Positions 13,201 to 24,600 of a stretch of 64,000 bases of DNA are shown piece by piece. The stretch's first letter is position 1; every line of letters begins with the position of its first letter. Source of the DNA: Platycnemis pennipes (taxonomy: Eukaryota; Arthropoda; Insecta; Odonata; Platycnemididae). Location: the NCBI GenBank assembly GCA_933228895.1, contig OW121849.1, positions 126,980,849 through 127,044,848 on the forward strand. Reading direction: 5' to 3'. Under the pieces are notes generated by a model. It made no database searches. It was not told the DNA's origin and worked only from the letters and a program-made list of their open reading frames with translations. Position numbers and translations under genes: made by a program.

Positions 13201-16200
13201 CTATTAGGCAAACCATATTACATTTATTAAAGATATGTTTCATCCCAGAGATCTCTATGTTATTATTGTCACAGTTCTTCAAGATCATAACATATAAAAA
13301 GCATTAAAATTTCATAACCAAAAAAGGATAATTACGAAGAGTATCCAAACAGAATAAAACACTTCAGAACTTTCTATGAAAAGTTGTTCTCAAAAAAGTT
13401 AGATTCATACCTGTTTATAGTTGTTAAGGAGTGTTATTTTGAAAGCAGTTCAACTAAAGAGTCTTCTTGTGGTTAAAATGTATAATATGTTTAAAGGGGT
13501 CTGATTCTGTAAAGTCGAATTTGAGATTTTGACGTCACAACTATACCCATATATGGAATAAATGTCATAGTTGGTAGTACAAACCATGCTCCCTTGATGG
13601 TATGACAGTCTCTTTTCATTACAACAAGTGTTCAACTTAAGCATTTACATAAGTATTTCTTGTGAATTTATTGGGTCATGTGTTAATATCACCACAACGC
13701 ACAACCTCTTATTTAGCATATTTTCCTCCACTCAAACTCCAAGCATACGACTCTTGCCACTATGCAATAAATTCTTAGCCATGTCTTTGCACTGTGGCTA
13801 TGCGATGCACATCTGTACTCATAAGCTGCCACCTATTGCATGGAAAATGTTGCTACAGATACATGATACGGAAACTTAACTCTGATTATGATCTTTAAAC
13901 AGCACCAAATGGCAGGTCGCAATTTAGATGCAGCATTAAATACATATCTGCACAACAGTGTTAGATCTTATGGGCAATCTATACTGTAACCCAATTGTCC
14001 CTCCTCCGGGGGATATTTAAACTCCCAGGGGGGAGGGGGGTGCCGATGTGAATTATGACAGTCGACTGTTTGGGTTCGCGGCACCGCAAGTTCGAGCCAG
14101 AAGAAGAGGTTTTAAAAGGGCGTGCACGAGAGACTCTTGCTCTCTCTCTTTTTACTCTGGCCCTCGCTTGCCCCTGCTCGGATCGAGTGTGTTCCACTTC
14201 AGTTTTTTTTATTTTGTGTTGTGCCAAGTTATCGGTCACACTATTGGACTGAGCGAGTACTTTTGTAATTCTGGCATTCTGATCATGCCAGTCCTTTTGT
14301 CTTCAAGTGAGAATCTATTATTTATGTTATGTTTCCGCCAGTGACCCGAGTAGGACTGAATGACGTTTCGTTCAGGCCAGTTTATTTTGTTGTGTTTGAT
14401 TGGCAATGTTTCTTCGTAAACTATTCGTGCTAATTTATGTTATGTTCTCGCTAGTGGCTTGAGTACAACTGAATGACATTTCGTTTTCGACAGTTTTTTT
14501 TTGTTGTGTGTCTGATTAAAAAATTTTTTTCACAAATTATTCATGCCAATTTATGTACTGAAGTATCTCCTTGCAGCTGTGTTTCCTGTCTACAATAAAT
14601 CCTGTTGTTCAATTTTAAGTGATCCTTGCTTTCTCGCACGCACGTGCACACCCCAAATGACATCAGGAACCCTAGTTTAGATGGGATTTCTTCCCGTTTG
14701 TTGGCTATCGCTCGAGTGAGCTTCGCCGCCATAGTTTCATTACAATACATGGAACAGGAGGTTCCTGTTTTACGTCACATTGCTTTCCATGGTTCAATGA
14801 TATATCACGCAAAATGATCCACTGTGATACAGTGATCCACTATCACTTCTATATAATGAAATATGGGATAAAATCTCCTATCATGCTTCAAAATGCAACC
14901 TCAAAGATAGAATTAAAAAAACTGCTGCACAAATATTGAGATAACAAGATAAATGCACGAGAGAAAAAAATTTGTCTGCAAGGGTTTTAGACCTAAAAAA
15001 GAACACTTACCTTTCCCTTTAATTCAGAAGCTGCTTTAGCCCAGTGAGGAGCAAGGTTCTTGCAGTGTCCACACCATGGAGCATAAAACTCAACCAACCA
15101 CATTTCATCTGAGCCAAGAACAAGTTTGTCAAAATTGGAATCTGTAAGCTCGATTACATCCTTGGAATCCCCACTCTGTAAGAGTATGATAAATGAACAT
15201 GGATTCATTATAACCAGACACCAGGAATATAATGCAACAGCAGGAGCCTGTGCCAAAAGCTCCTTTACAGGAAATATACCAGAAGTTAACTGGATAAGGC
15301 AATTATTTGGAATAAAATTTTTCCCCATAGGACTTTGAATCAGTTCATAGTTGAAATGTTCCTCATTAGTGAATTTTCAGCTTAAATTGAGCCTATCGCA
15401 TCCTTGGGCAAGAATTTGACAGAGAAGAAATACTTAAACCAATTCAAGGATTGCGAACTAGACACAAATACCTCAGTGGAGTAAACCACTGAAATGCACA
15501 ATAGCAGATTTTCCATGCATGTACAGCAAGGAGGCCTCTGTAGCTCAACTGGTAGAGTACCTGGCCAGAAATCAGGAAGTCTGGGTTCCAGTCTCGGTCG
15601 AGGTGGATTTTCTATCAGTGGAAATCCTACTATAGGAAGAAATAATCCACCAAGACAAGAAGTTGAACCCAGATCTTATTCCAAGTTCATCAGCCATTTG
15701 AGCTACCAAAGCATCTCTCTTCCCTGTAGATTTTTAAGGACTTAATAGGAACTAAACTTAACTAAATTAAGCTAGACTTTAGGTAAAAATCGAAGAGTAA
15801 ATTATATTTCTTGCTGGGAAAATTTTGGTTGAAATTCGAGTATATGAAGGAGTTTAACTGGATCAAATTCTTAACTCCTGCAATGAATAATGCAAGATAA
15901 AAGGAATAATTTAGTAAAGGAAAATAATTTGTTCTTTTGACTAAAGGACTAAATGCATGGAATGAAAGCAGTCATGTTTTCTTGGTGACGGAATGGTTGC
16001 CGTTACTCCTGAATCTTTTCTAGTTTGAAAATTATATTGATCATAAAGGCACATGTATTATCTGAACTCCTGAAATTAGCTTCGAACAATCATAGCCAGG
16101 TATTGCCATAGAAATAAACTCTACACTTTGGCAAATATTACCTTAGATCCACCTCCACTGGATCCTCCAGATTTTTCCATCCTTAATTCTACCTTAGCAC

Positions 16201-17326
16201 GGGCAGCTTTGAGGGCAGCTTCCACAATTCCACTAACACTTCTGGCACCACTGAAGTCCTCTGGTTTTTTCTTGTCGGCGCCGAAGATCTTGATGGTTGG
16301 GAAACCTCTAATACCATATTTCCCAGACAGAGACTTATGCTCATCAGCATTTACGGCTCCAACTTTAACCACTCCCTGCAGAAATAATACAAATCTAATC
16401 ATAACCGTCAAAGAATGACAATTCAACACATCAGTGGCATTGAACCTCTGGCGTGTTGTTGTTGTACTTAAGTGCTCGAATGACAATATACTGTTAAGGC
16501 CGCTTTACATGATACAATTTTTTGTACAAACTCTTGTATGAGGAAATTGTACCGTGTAAAACGGCTAATTGTACGAACGCTTGTGCGATTGTCTGAATGA
16601 CTGAACGTGAAATAGAACCTGTTCTAATTCCATTCAGACAAACATACAATTTCGTTCAGTTTGTACAAGCGTTTGTACACGAAATTGTACAAAAAATTGT
16701 ATCGTGTAAAGCAGCCTTACTATCTTCAATTTCCATTACCTGCCACAAAAACATGCAAACAAACATATACTCCGTAAAAATAAGCTAAATGTACAGTAGG
16801 TACACTAATGTTCTCATCATGGGATTATTTTCAAAAATATAATTTTTAACGGGAATGGCAAAGCAAATTTATTTTACAACATTCACCTCCCCGCAGTATT
16901 TTGTGGCTGCACTGCCAATCCATCCTCAATTACCAAAGACAGCGACGCGAAAAACAATGAATCACATAAATGTTTAACCATATTCATGGGGCAGAACCAG
17001 CGAATAAATAATAAAAACCAACCGAAATAACCAGCGAGTCCTTCACAATTATTACCCCACGAAAGGTGCTTAACAATTGTATTTTCTATACAATGATGCC
17101 TCACCTTCAATGCATCCGCAGTTTTGGTGTACTCTGGAACAAGTTTTTGACAGTGCCCACACCAGGGCGCATAGAATTCAACCACCCAAACTTCATCGCT
17201 CTCAATTACTAGCCTATCAAAATTAGAAGGCGTAAGATCCACAACACTGGAAGAACTCGGATACAGCGCGGCTGCACCGGCTACCAGTCCAATCACTACA
17301 GCTAAAAAAATAAATGGAATTAACAT
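4131..17326 (-). CDS. PDIA6: Protein disulfide isomerase A6 (P5/CaBP1), complete, 7 coding exons
   Basis: This encodes an ER-lumen thiol-disulfide oxidoreductase that forms, breaks and rearranges disulfides in secretory proteins. Coding exons, in order, are 17326-17105, 16375-16142, 15175-15011, 12086-11877, 10701-10544, 4641-4483 and 4296-4131. They sum to 1314 nt, giving 437 residues, close to the ~440 usual for PDIA6. Visible features are a signal peptide (residues 1-20), thioredoxin domain a with APWCGHC (Cys56/59) and a GFPTIKIF cis-proline loop, domain a' with APWCGHC (Cys187/190) and GYPTIKFF, a b-type domain with GGFGYPAL, an acidic tail and a terminal KDEL retrieval signal. All junctions are GT-AG with matching phases (0,0,0,0,2,2). 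The ATG at 17326 is chosen because it starts the signal peptide; an in-frame ATG at 17392 would put 22 non-signal residues ahead of it. Confidence 0.95.
4483..4641 (-). CDS. PDIA6: PDIA6 coding exon 6 (b domain core)
   Basis: Encodes [20 protein letters not shown] through [10 protein letters not shown], including [18 protein letters not shown]. Acceptor TCCTAG, donor GTATTG, ends in phase 2. A 5.9-kb intron separates it from exon 5. Confidence 0.92.
4642..10543 (-). other. PDIA6: PDIA6 intron 5
   Basis: A 5.9-kb intron. It holds the inverted-repeat element at 8905-9536. Other open frames here (5747-6208 plus, 5638-5976 minus, 7681-7953 minus) are short, overlap on both strands and match nothing I recognise. 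Confidence 0.7.
8905..9536. mobile_element. Nonautonomous TIR element (MITE-like), 632 bp
   Basis: The first 30 bases (8905-8934) are the reverse complement of the last 30 (9507-9536) with one mismatch. Inside both ends a ~16-bp motif built from GTCATAGGCGTCATAA recurs (about 8918, 8948, 8976, 9009 and about 9420, 9468, 9491, on either strand). No coding sequence is visible. I could not define a convincing target-site duplication. Confidence 0.7.
10544..10701 (-). CDS. PDIA6: PDIA6 coding exon 5 (start of b domain)
   Basis: Encodes [20 protein letters not shown] through [10 protein letters not shown], matching the b-domain start of PDIA6 ('C..H.LCVVA.LPHILD'). It lacks an upstream ATG, so a simple ORF scan misses it. 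Acceptor TTATAG, donor GTAAGT, ends in phase 2. Confidence 0.9.
10702..11876 (-). other. PDIA6: PDIA6 intron 4
   Basis: AT-rich intron sequence. I see nothing else supportable in it. Confidence 0.6.
11877..12086 (-). CDS. PDIA6: PDIA6 coding exon 4 (rest of domain a')
   Basis: 70 codons from [12 protein letters not shown] to IPPPENKE, including [11 protein letters not shown] and [15 protein letters not shown]. Acceptor TTGCAG, donor GTATGC, phase 0 at both ends. Confidence 0.92.
12087..15010 (-). other. PDIA6: PDIA6 intron 3
   Basis: AT-rich intron with a possible solo LTR at about 13985-14770. I see no coding sequence. Confidence 0.6.
13985..14770 (+). mobile_element. Possible solo LTR with internal ~115-bp tandem duplication
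   Basis: The segment starts TGTAACCCAATTG and is GC-richer than its surroundings. It has a TATTTAAAC-like box near 14014, a pyrimidine-rich stretch near 14130-14160 and an AATAAA at about 14595. Two diverged copies of a ~115-bp unit lie at about 14319-14415 and 14433-14525 (shared TTATGTTATGT, GCTAGTGGC/GCCAGTGACC, TGAATGACRTTTCGTT). This composition suggests an LTR, but I could not define the right end or a target-site duplication. Confidence 0.3.
15011..15175 (-). CDS. PDIA6: PDIA6 coding exon 3 (second CGHC)
   Basis: 55 codons from [16 protein letters not shown] to ELKGK, with [10 protein letters not shown] giving the second active site. Acceptor TTACAG, donor GTAAGT, phase 0 at both ends. 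Confidence 0.93.
15533..15680 (+). mobile_element. tRNA-derived SINE head in PDIA6 intron 2
   Basis: Positions 15533-15606 fold as a tRNA-like cloverleaf. Box A is TAGCTCAACTGG (15541), the anticodon-like arm is CCTGG-CCAGAAA-TCAGG, and box B is GGTTCCAGTCT (about 15584). The loop would present AGA, yet there is no long variable arm as expected of a serine tRNA, and the acceptor stem is imperfect. A SINE head or tRNA pseudogene is therefore more likely than a working tRNA. The non-tRNA body runs on for an undefined distance. Confidence 0.55.
16142..16375 (-). CDS. PDIA6: PDIA6 coding exon 2 (rest of thioredoxin domain a)
   Basis: 78 codons starting [13 protein letters not shown] after a CTGCAG acceptor. 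It contains [19 protein letters not shown], the cis-proline loop of domain a, and a Gly/Ser-rich linker ending GGSK before a GTAATA donor. Phase 0 at both ends. Confidence 0.93.
16495..16719. mobile_element. 225-bp MITE with long TIRs in PDIA6 intron 1
   Basis: Left TAAGGCCGCTTTACATGATA and the reverse complement of the right end (TAAGGCTGCTTTACACGATA) match over about 33 bases. They are followed on both sides by TGTACAA-rich repeats. It has no coding capacity, and the target-site duplication is not clear. Confidence 0.7.
17105..17326 (-). CDS. PDIA6: PDIA6 coding exon 1 (signal peptide, first CGHC)
   Basis: 74 codons: the hydrophobic signal [20 protein letters not shown], then an acidic start to thioredoxin domain a and APWCGHC at residues 53-59. 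The donor is GTGAGG immediately after DALK (phase 0). Confidence 0.93.
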
Positions 17327-18210
17327 TTCACCAGACTTCTTACAGCACATGCATAAAACCTGTTGAATGAAAACAGATTTGAAACGCTCCATTTAGCTTC
17401 TAGGAGGAAAGTTCAATATTGGCTATTTGTCTAGCACTTATAACAAATGGCTTTATTAAGCGATCTTCCTCATGATTCCGATGAATTATCAACAAAGAGA
17501 TTTTCACAAAACTTTCAAGTGGATAATTTTTACGCTAGGTGAAAGTAATGAAAAAGAAAAATTACCCAACACAGAGCGGCTTATTTCCCTCATTATGCTG
17601 TTCTTTCCAACTTCAGCTCGGCGATTTTCGACGCTAGAATTGGGCACCGAACATTTATTCACCCTACCTAAATAACTTCGTGACCGCATACGCGCAATCC
17701 GCTGTGAATCTGTCTGAAATGCGTGGTTAAACTTGATTGGGCCACCGCTTTCGCCTTGACTGGAGCACACATGCGTACACGTCAGTGTTGGTGGGGTGCT
17801 TCTCAAGTGCTATAATAGATAATAATTATTAAATAATTATTGCACTTACAGTTCGAAGACTCTTTGAGAAAAATCTAGTGTGATGGATGTCAGGAAAATA
17901 ATTTAATAGATTGATCCGATTAAACAATCAGCATCAACCACATCGTTTAATTTTTCGAATTCCAGCTACGGAAATTGGATTTCGCATGTAGCTCCACGAG
18001 ATGATACAGCTCGAAATGAATTTTATACTCACTACTGAATTTTCGGCATTTATAATTAGCACAAAAGATATACATAAATTCATGACTTAGTTACATCGCA
18101 AAACACGTAATGTAACTCTTTTTGGCGGGCTTTTCAAATTCAGTTTGAACTAGTCATGTTGGATATAGTTGCTCTGGAAACTTCAAATTCACTGAAAACG
18201 CTCCATTTTC
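17327..18210 (-). promoter_or_regulatory. PDIA6: Upstream region / 5' UTR of PDIA6
   Basis: The transcription start is not evident. A CATTCAACAG just upstream of the chosen ATG (about 17361) could be the acceptor of an upstream non-coding exon. I see no clear TATA box and no classical ER-stress element. The open frames at 17472-17675 and 17504-17806 overlap on opposite strands and look like chance. Confidence 0.25.
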
Positions 18211-18235
18211 TAATTGAATTTAGGAATTAGCTTTA
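18211..18235 (+). repeat. 25-bp direct repeat, left copy
   Basis: A 25-base string starting TAATTGAATTTAGG is found again, identical, at 22513-22537. The pair flanks a 4.3-kb segment that holds the TIR element at 18530-22228, but lies well outside its termini. Confidence 0.85.
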
Positions 18236-20488
18236 TGATTATAAATATACTGAACAGGTGTTGCAAAAGCTTCTTAAATTCCAATCCGCACTAAAATAAT
18301 TACATCGGCTAAATTATTAACAAGACAAATATTCTCACTCTTAAATATCTTTTAAGGTGAGCCTTAATTTGAATATCTCAGAAAGACAAGATCATTTTTT
18401 TCGTTCATATGGAATGAAAGTAGTTTGTGGAAAGATTCAACCACTTTTTCACATCTTAGATAGAACCATGAAGATAAGACAGAAGGGCTCTAGTCTGAGA
18501 GCATGAAATAATCAAAAGTACACAAATATCCCTAGTAGCACAATTAATGCTCACAATATGCTGAGCACATTTTCGTAAAATATGTTCAATATGTTGAAAA
18601 TGTTTCTAGCATATGCTGAGCATTAACAAATGTCCGGGTAATCATATGCTATAAATGTGCTGAAAACATTTTCGAAAATATGGTGAGCATGTTGTCAACA
18701 CAGACATGGCATATTTGAGAAAACATGCTGAGCATATTTCAATTATGTTATGTAGCATATTTAATCTATCACCGTTCAGGGTCATTCTATCGGAGGAAGA
18801 AAAGTCCGAAAAGCAAATTAAACGGAAGAAATTTGAACTCCAATACCGGTATTTCAAATATACCATTTACTATAGTACCATATATGGTCAGTTTTTAACT
18901 TAAATAATGGAGTTTGAATTTCTTCCATTTAACTATCTTTCCGGACTTTTCTTCATCCGAATAAAATATCTTCAGCACAAGATGTGACAGAATTAGGAGA
19001 CTTCCGATCGTTGCTCCGACCGTATTTCATCTTAAAGTTAGATGCAATGTACAACTATTCGTAATGTTATACTTCTGATCCTCCTTTCAATGGGTGACAA
19101 ATGAAGGAGTGAAGTGCCCATAATTGCTACTGCACTGGCTTCCTACATACATGTATTCACACTTAATTTTCAGGACTTTCGGGAAATGATTTTAACGAAG
19201 CAGCTGTAGATTAAAATATTTATTAGTATTCCTTCTAAGTTCAATTACATTCATTCACTTGACGATCTGCACCACATAAGACATGCCTTTCAACATAGTA
19301 CGCATGTTCTCGAAGAAAACCAATATGACAGCACATCACACGAGAATACACGACACCAACAACACAAATTTAATTTTATTTGTTCTGCGTATTTAATAAC
19401 CAAAGGTATTTTTAATCCACTCTCGTCTCATTAATGTAACTACATTTTCCCGAGAGGAAGTTCTTTTAAATTGTTTCAACACTCGTCACTGCACTAAGGT
19501 TAATCAACAATTCCGACGTTTTCACGTTCACAAATGGTCTATAGTTGAATTATGTCCTCGTTAGCTCATTCCAAAATGCCGAGTAAGGTAATAATTTAAC
19601 CCCTGGTAGCACAGTAGATATTCATTACAGATATGGAAAAGAAATCATGGGGAAGGCACGTCACTCTTGAACGCCAACTAGTATTTTAAGGAAATCTCTT
19701 CCTCGGCTTTTCTATTTCAGGGGTCTCGAAGTTCAATTACGTTTAGTAGCATTCATCCATCGTATATGGTGCTAAAATAAGATAATGATGATATTAAGCT
19801 GTTCGAGTAATAATCGATTATTCGTTCTCCTGTGCAGAAAACTAATGAAAACATTTATTCGGACACCAGTAATTCGCTAAGTGGATTCCTTCAGGCCGGA
19901 ACATGGAAATGTGGCAACGCTGAGTGGGGGTCGTGTTTGGAAGCATGGCGACTATGTGCAACATCAGTCCGTGTGATTAAAACGCATAATTTCACTGGTT
20001 AAAAAGACCGAACTCGGCTTTCTTTGTGCATGCTGTGGTGGCTTAAGGTAAGGAAAATTGCTTTAAGAAATTTTCGATAAGTTGAGGGTGCAAAATCAAG
20101 ATTATTTCTTCTAAAGCATTACGGCTAAGAGCCGGCCGGCCATTGCCGGAGGGAAATTGGGAGTACGAAAATGCAATGAAGATTATTTCTATGGCAATTA
20201 TACGATATTATGTGTTTATGTTATGGTTTGATATTATTATTGATTTAGCAGAAATCGTTATTTATTCATTTGGTGCGCCTTACGAATAACTGGTGTAGTT
20301 ATGTGGCATTATGAATTTGGTTTATTGCTGATTAAACAACGGTTACATCATATCTCTTAAGTATTGATATTAGCCCAGAGTAAGAATCTGAGGTATTACT
20401 AATATTTTTTAGAAATAATCATTGATGTCCTGCATTTAGCTTTGATTAGATAAACGATTTTTTATTCCTAAAACTTCTCTTTTTTCAG

Positions 20489-20676
20489 TTAAAGATGCAT
20501 TGGCGTTGTTGCTATGTACATACATTGGAGGATACTGTGCATTTAAAGCAACACAAAAACTTTGTTGCCGTTTGTGTTGCCGTACATTGAATGACAGTGA
20601 GAGGTTCAAATGTGCATGCTTTGATGAATTTAATCGGGGTGGTTTGACAATACCAACGACAATAGTGGTTGATTGA
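20489..20676 (+). pseudogene. Transposase-like C-terminal exon fragment inside element A
   Basis: After a pyrimidine-rich acceptor (TTTTTTCAG) an open frame of about 62 codons runs to a TGA at 20674-20676. It contains YIGGYCAFKATQKLCC..CC, then FNRGGLTIPTTIVV. The layout (Y.AGY...K, paired cysteines, then RGGL..P...V) recalls the C-terminal part of P-element/THAP9-type transposases. That is from memory of the family and is not a search result. There is no upstream ATG, and other transposase domains are not visible, so it is a remnant or one exon of a decayed gene. Confidence 0.35.
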
Positions 20677-21100
20677 ACAAGTGTGCAAAGGCAGTGAATA
20701 ATGACTTGCAGTGCAATAAGGGGCCATTGGCTATTGTGTCCAAAGTATAAACTTAGTACGTTGAGGTATCTAATTGCAAAGGTAACGTTAATGTTGTTTT
20801 AATTTATTGCATATATTTCTTTGCATTGCATAGATAGATCACCATTATTATGTAATTTGGACGTTAGTGCAATATGATTTTTTTCTGGTTAAAAAAACCT
20901 GTTTTGTTCTCGAGTGTTCTTAAGTTTTTTGTTTATTTGATTGAATCTAAATGTTTGTTAATAAATTGACTCTGCAACTACTTGTATGTGTTAATGAATT
21001 TCAGTTCCAATCCTTGTTATATAATTATAATCGTAAAAGAAGTGCAAGAAGTACCATGGTTAGCCTGTAGGTGCGAATTAGTTTCAATTTAGACTGATAG

Positions 21101-21484
21101 ATGGCGTTGTCGTCGCGCCATCATGAGCCAGCTCTTACTTCACTTATAATCCGCTGGGTGCGCTACAATCGTCCGAAGATAAGGGATTTCTGTCCGATTG
21201 CCGAAACCCATACAATCGATTTCTGTCGCATTTCTCTTCACTTTCCCAAGTATATACAGAAGGTATTTCCCGTCAGGGAAGTGATTTCTATTCGATATCT
21301 GAGTACTATCTTGAAAACTAAAGGAAATTCCTTACAATGTGCTACCTGGGACATTTCTGAAAGAAGAAAAAGAATTGTCGTCAATACTCAAGGCAGGAAT
21401 CCAATGAAAACCATTGGAAGGGTTATTAAAATCAATGACAAATTGATGACTTTTCTTCAAAAAAATCTATTTTCAATTACGTAA
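21101..21484 (+). other. Unidentified 127-codon open frame inside element A
   Basis: An ATG-to-stop frame of 127 codons near the right part of element A, rich in Ile, Arg and Lys. I recognise no domain and it could be chance. It lies downstream of the exon-like blocks, and an AATAAA cluster follows at about 21944-21965. Confidence 0.15.
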
Positions 21485-22512
21485 ATAATTACTCGCCGTA
21501 TCTGAATCTCCTGAATGCTCGAAAATGATCATCCCATTATCAAATTAAGCTGCCGTGAACACCAACAGTTTGAAATGCAATTTAGCAAGGAGCTTACTCT
21601 GGCTTCTCACATTCGTTTCTCAACATAATTCGCCGCCGCTCTGCTTTGCGATGTTGGTATACCCTTTCCAAACGCCGCGAAATATGAGATGAACGTTGAT
21701 CTAAATGAACACCATCGGCACAATTATGAACATACAACACAGTTATTTACTATCATTAACATTAATTTAGGTCTAATCAATAGAAAACGGTACAAAACCC
21801 ATGGGCATACCGACGAAATTAAGCGCGACGATGATGGCAATATTGGTAAAATCAGTTATCATAGCAAGACTGAACACGAACGTGGACTGGTAAATTCAAC
21901 TCAAAACTTCAAAGTTAGACTTAGAGTTATGGAAACGTATAAATAAACATGTCTATCAATAAACAATGAGCTATTTCCATCAAAATATTTTAAGCATGTT
22001 CTATGAACATATGCTAGAAATATGTTGAGCACGTAACATCAAAATATTTTGAGCATGTTTTTCGAACATATGCTAGAAATATGCGGACTGCATGTTATAA
22101 AATGAGTGGCTGCAAAAATGACATGAAAACATTTTCAGCATATGCTCACAATATGCATTCGAAAATGTTTCCTTGAGCATAATGGAAATGCCGTGAGCAT
22201 GTGCTCAGCATCTTTTGTGCTACTAGGGATTACTCTTACTTTGCTGCGCATAATAATATGTAAATTCTTATGCAAAGCGCAGAATTAAAATCATGATGCT
22301 AAGATTAAAAAAATGAAGCAGTATACACTTATACTGTTTCAGGAACAAAATCTGTCATTCCAATCCACATTTTGCATCATTGGTATTTTCTTCAATTTTT
22401 ATGAGCCACAATGAAGTAGAGGTAATTTTTTTTTACTTTTCTTAAACAATGAAATATGATAATAATAAAATGCTATTTTTCCCATGCCCTCTGCTTTAAT
22501 TAGTCTCTGCTT

Positions 22513-22537
22513 TAATTGAATTTAGGAATTAGCTTTA
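22513..22537 (+). repeat. 25-bp direct repeat, right copy
   Basis: Identical to 18211-18235. It abuts the left edge of the 224-bp duplicated block at 22537. Confidence 0.85.
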
Positions 22538-22760
22538 GATTATGTTAATCAAGGATGTAACAGATTGGTTTAAGCAGGTTCAAAACTTAAAGTCAGCCAT
22601 CATTTGCAGCTGTGGACAGTTGTTAAAAAAATTCATTTTCCACTGATTACACCCCAGATAACTCTTTCCCACCCATGACAGCAAGTTTTTTATACCATAC
22701 GTCTTTCCACTGCAATTTACCCACTGAATATTTATGACAGCATGCAATTCACAATAGCAA
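22537..22760 (+). repeat. 224-bp duplicated block, copy 1
   Basis: Every base I compared matches 24601-24824 (offset 2064). The copies share AGATTATGTTAATC at the start and CACAATAGCAA at the end, after which they differ. It appears non-coding. Confidence 0.9.
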
Positions 22761-23236
22761 TATTTATGTTCATTACACGCCACATCATGATTCACAGACC
22801 TTTAAATTTTTCACAAATCACCAGTTTATCAGGAAAAGTAATATAATTGTACAGAATGTATAACCTCCAATCTTATACTGCTCCATTATAGCAAAGGGTT
22901 GAAAAAATTGAAGATGCATTTTTGAGTCTCATCATTGAATATTTGTGCTATCTAATGGAAAAGAAATTGTTCTAAAAAAACAAAATTTACTTTAATACAC
23001 AATTCTTATCCAAAAGGTGAACCTTGGGATTAAAAATTGCCAACATTATTCTGAGCGATAAATATTCACCTGATCATGACCGATGCCAAATTTAAATAAA
23101 CAAAAAAGGCCACTTACAGCATGACAAATAGGTAAAATGTTATTTATAAATAAAAGGAGCTTTCAAGTTGTTTGGAATTGAGAAGGGAGAATGGTACGAA
23201 TCTTATGGAAAAGAAATATCAAAATTTGAGAGCTTA

Positions 23237-24201
23237 CCCAGCCGGCACAAATCATCTAATATCCCCTTCGCATATGTATGCCATCCGGATGCCAACGGTA
23301 GGCGCGCATACTTTCATCTGGATGCCATCCGTATGCCGAACCGCTGCCGAGTGGATGCGATAGGGAGATACCGCCGCCTGTAGAGAGATGCGAACAGGAT
23401 GCCCGTTCCTCGAATACTAGTGGTTGTAGGTGCTGCTACCTACCGGCCAAAACGAGAACTACCAGCGACACTAACAGCGCTGCCACCTATCAGCCGTATG
23501 GTGTACCACTTACACCCACTACAGTTTTCGCATACTATTCCCTACAGTTGCTTTTTCCTAGGCAATAAAGTGGAAGATTTACTTACTTGATGCACGTTTG
23601 TAAATGTGGGGGAATTCTAGGACTTAATTATTTAATCCTGGATGGCTCCAAAATGCACTATCATACGGTATAAATGGCACTTGGCCGACAGACACTACGT
23701 GTGGATGCATGTCCTACGAGTAAACGAACGCTATCATGTCAACAATTACAAATTACTTAATTTCAAAATGAAAACCATTGCCAATTACTTATCTTGCAAA
23801 ATGAAAACAATATCCACGCCACGCACTTATTTCTCTGCGGGACCTCCATAGTTAGAAAAACATACTATTCTTTCCCGGCTTTGGAACACTGCGTGAATAC
23901 ATTTCGGGATTACCACCAGGTTAGATTGACAGCTCGACAATTTACAATTAATATAGCTCGACAATTAGCAATTAGTATAGCGGTACATTTCCCCGTCTTC
24001 CATCTCCCGAATCATCTATCATTATGTCACAGATTACTATAAAATCATGATTTATTAAAATATCATACATGAGGTGAAACTGCAACACGGAAAAGTTGGC
24101 ACCTAGCAAAGGATGCCAAAGGGAAATTTGGTAGCCAGCGCATCCTGTCAAACATCGCATCCTCTTCGCATACAGATGCAATGCGGACTGTGCTGGCTGG
24201 G
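23237..24201. mobile_element. TIR element C, 965 bp, with GGATGC-type subterminal repeats
   Basis: Left end CCCAGCCGGCACAA and right end TGTGCTGGCTGGG (reverse complement CCCAGCCAGCACA), with TA immediately outside both ends (23235-23236, 24202-24203). Both flanks are packed with CGGATGC / GCATCC motifs on both strands (about 23270-23400 and 24100-24190). No coding sequence is recognisable. The terminal sequence and layout resemble elements A and B. Confidence 0.65.
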
Positions 24202-24600
24202 TAGTGTTGCTCTGTGATTGGTTGTAGCTTAATAAGGCATTATGGTGTATTTACCACCTAACTATGCATGAATCAGCAATTGCCTCATCCACCACTTCAG
24301 TCACACCACTGAGGGAAACTTCAGCAAAACTTCTAAAGTGACAGGAGATACATGCAACTCGATAGCTAACGTTTCACAACAGTGATATACAGCATAACAC
24401 TGCTTTGAAAACCGTGGAAAAACTGTGCAAACATCAGCATAATTATGCATGGAATCCATTAAACCTTTCAACCAGATTTTTACAATCTGCCACTTATCCT
24501 GAGATTCAATTAATTCCACCACTGAATAGAAAGATAACCCTCAACTAGCATGAGGGACCTGTCAGATGGAAAGTAGCATTATACTTAAATCTCACTTTTA

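Larger units (their letters stand above)
18530..22228. mobile_element. TIR element A, 3.7 kb, with subterminal repeat arrays
   Basis: The left end CCCTAGTAGCACAA (18530) is matched by TTGTGCTACTAGGG ending at 22228. Just inside each end are variable copies of a motif built from AATATGCTGAGCAC / GTGAGCATATGCTC (about 18545-18740 and 21985-22215). The centre has exon-like blocks with good splice signals (donor after 20047; acceptor before 20489 and donor after 20781; acceptor before 21005). The middle block carries a transposase-like reading frame. An AT dinucleotide lies on both outer sides. Superfamily is uncertain. Confidence 0.7.

Noticed and set aside
15533..15606. Functional tRNA gene
   Set aside because: The loop would read AGA without a serine-type variable arm, and the acceptor stem is imperfect; a SINE head fits better.
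17302..17326. TTTATTTTTTTAG inside PDIA6 exon 1 as a splice acceptor
   Set aside because: The reading frame is continuous through it and gives the hydrophobic core of the signal peptide; any intron from the nearby GTGAAA would be only about 30 nt.
17327..17392. Upstream in-frame ATG (17392) as the PDIA6 start
   Set aside because: It would put 22 residues with several cysteines ahead of a clear signal peptide; the ATG at 17326 gives a standard signal.
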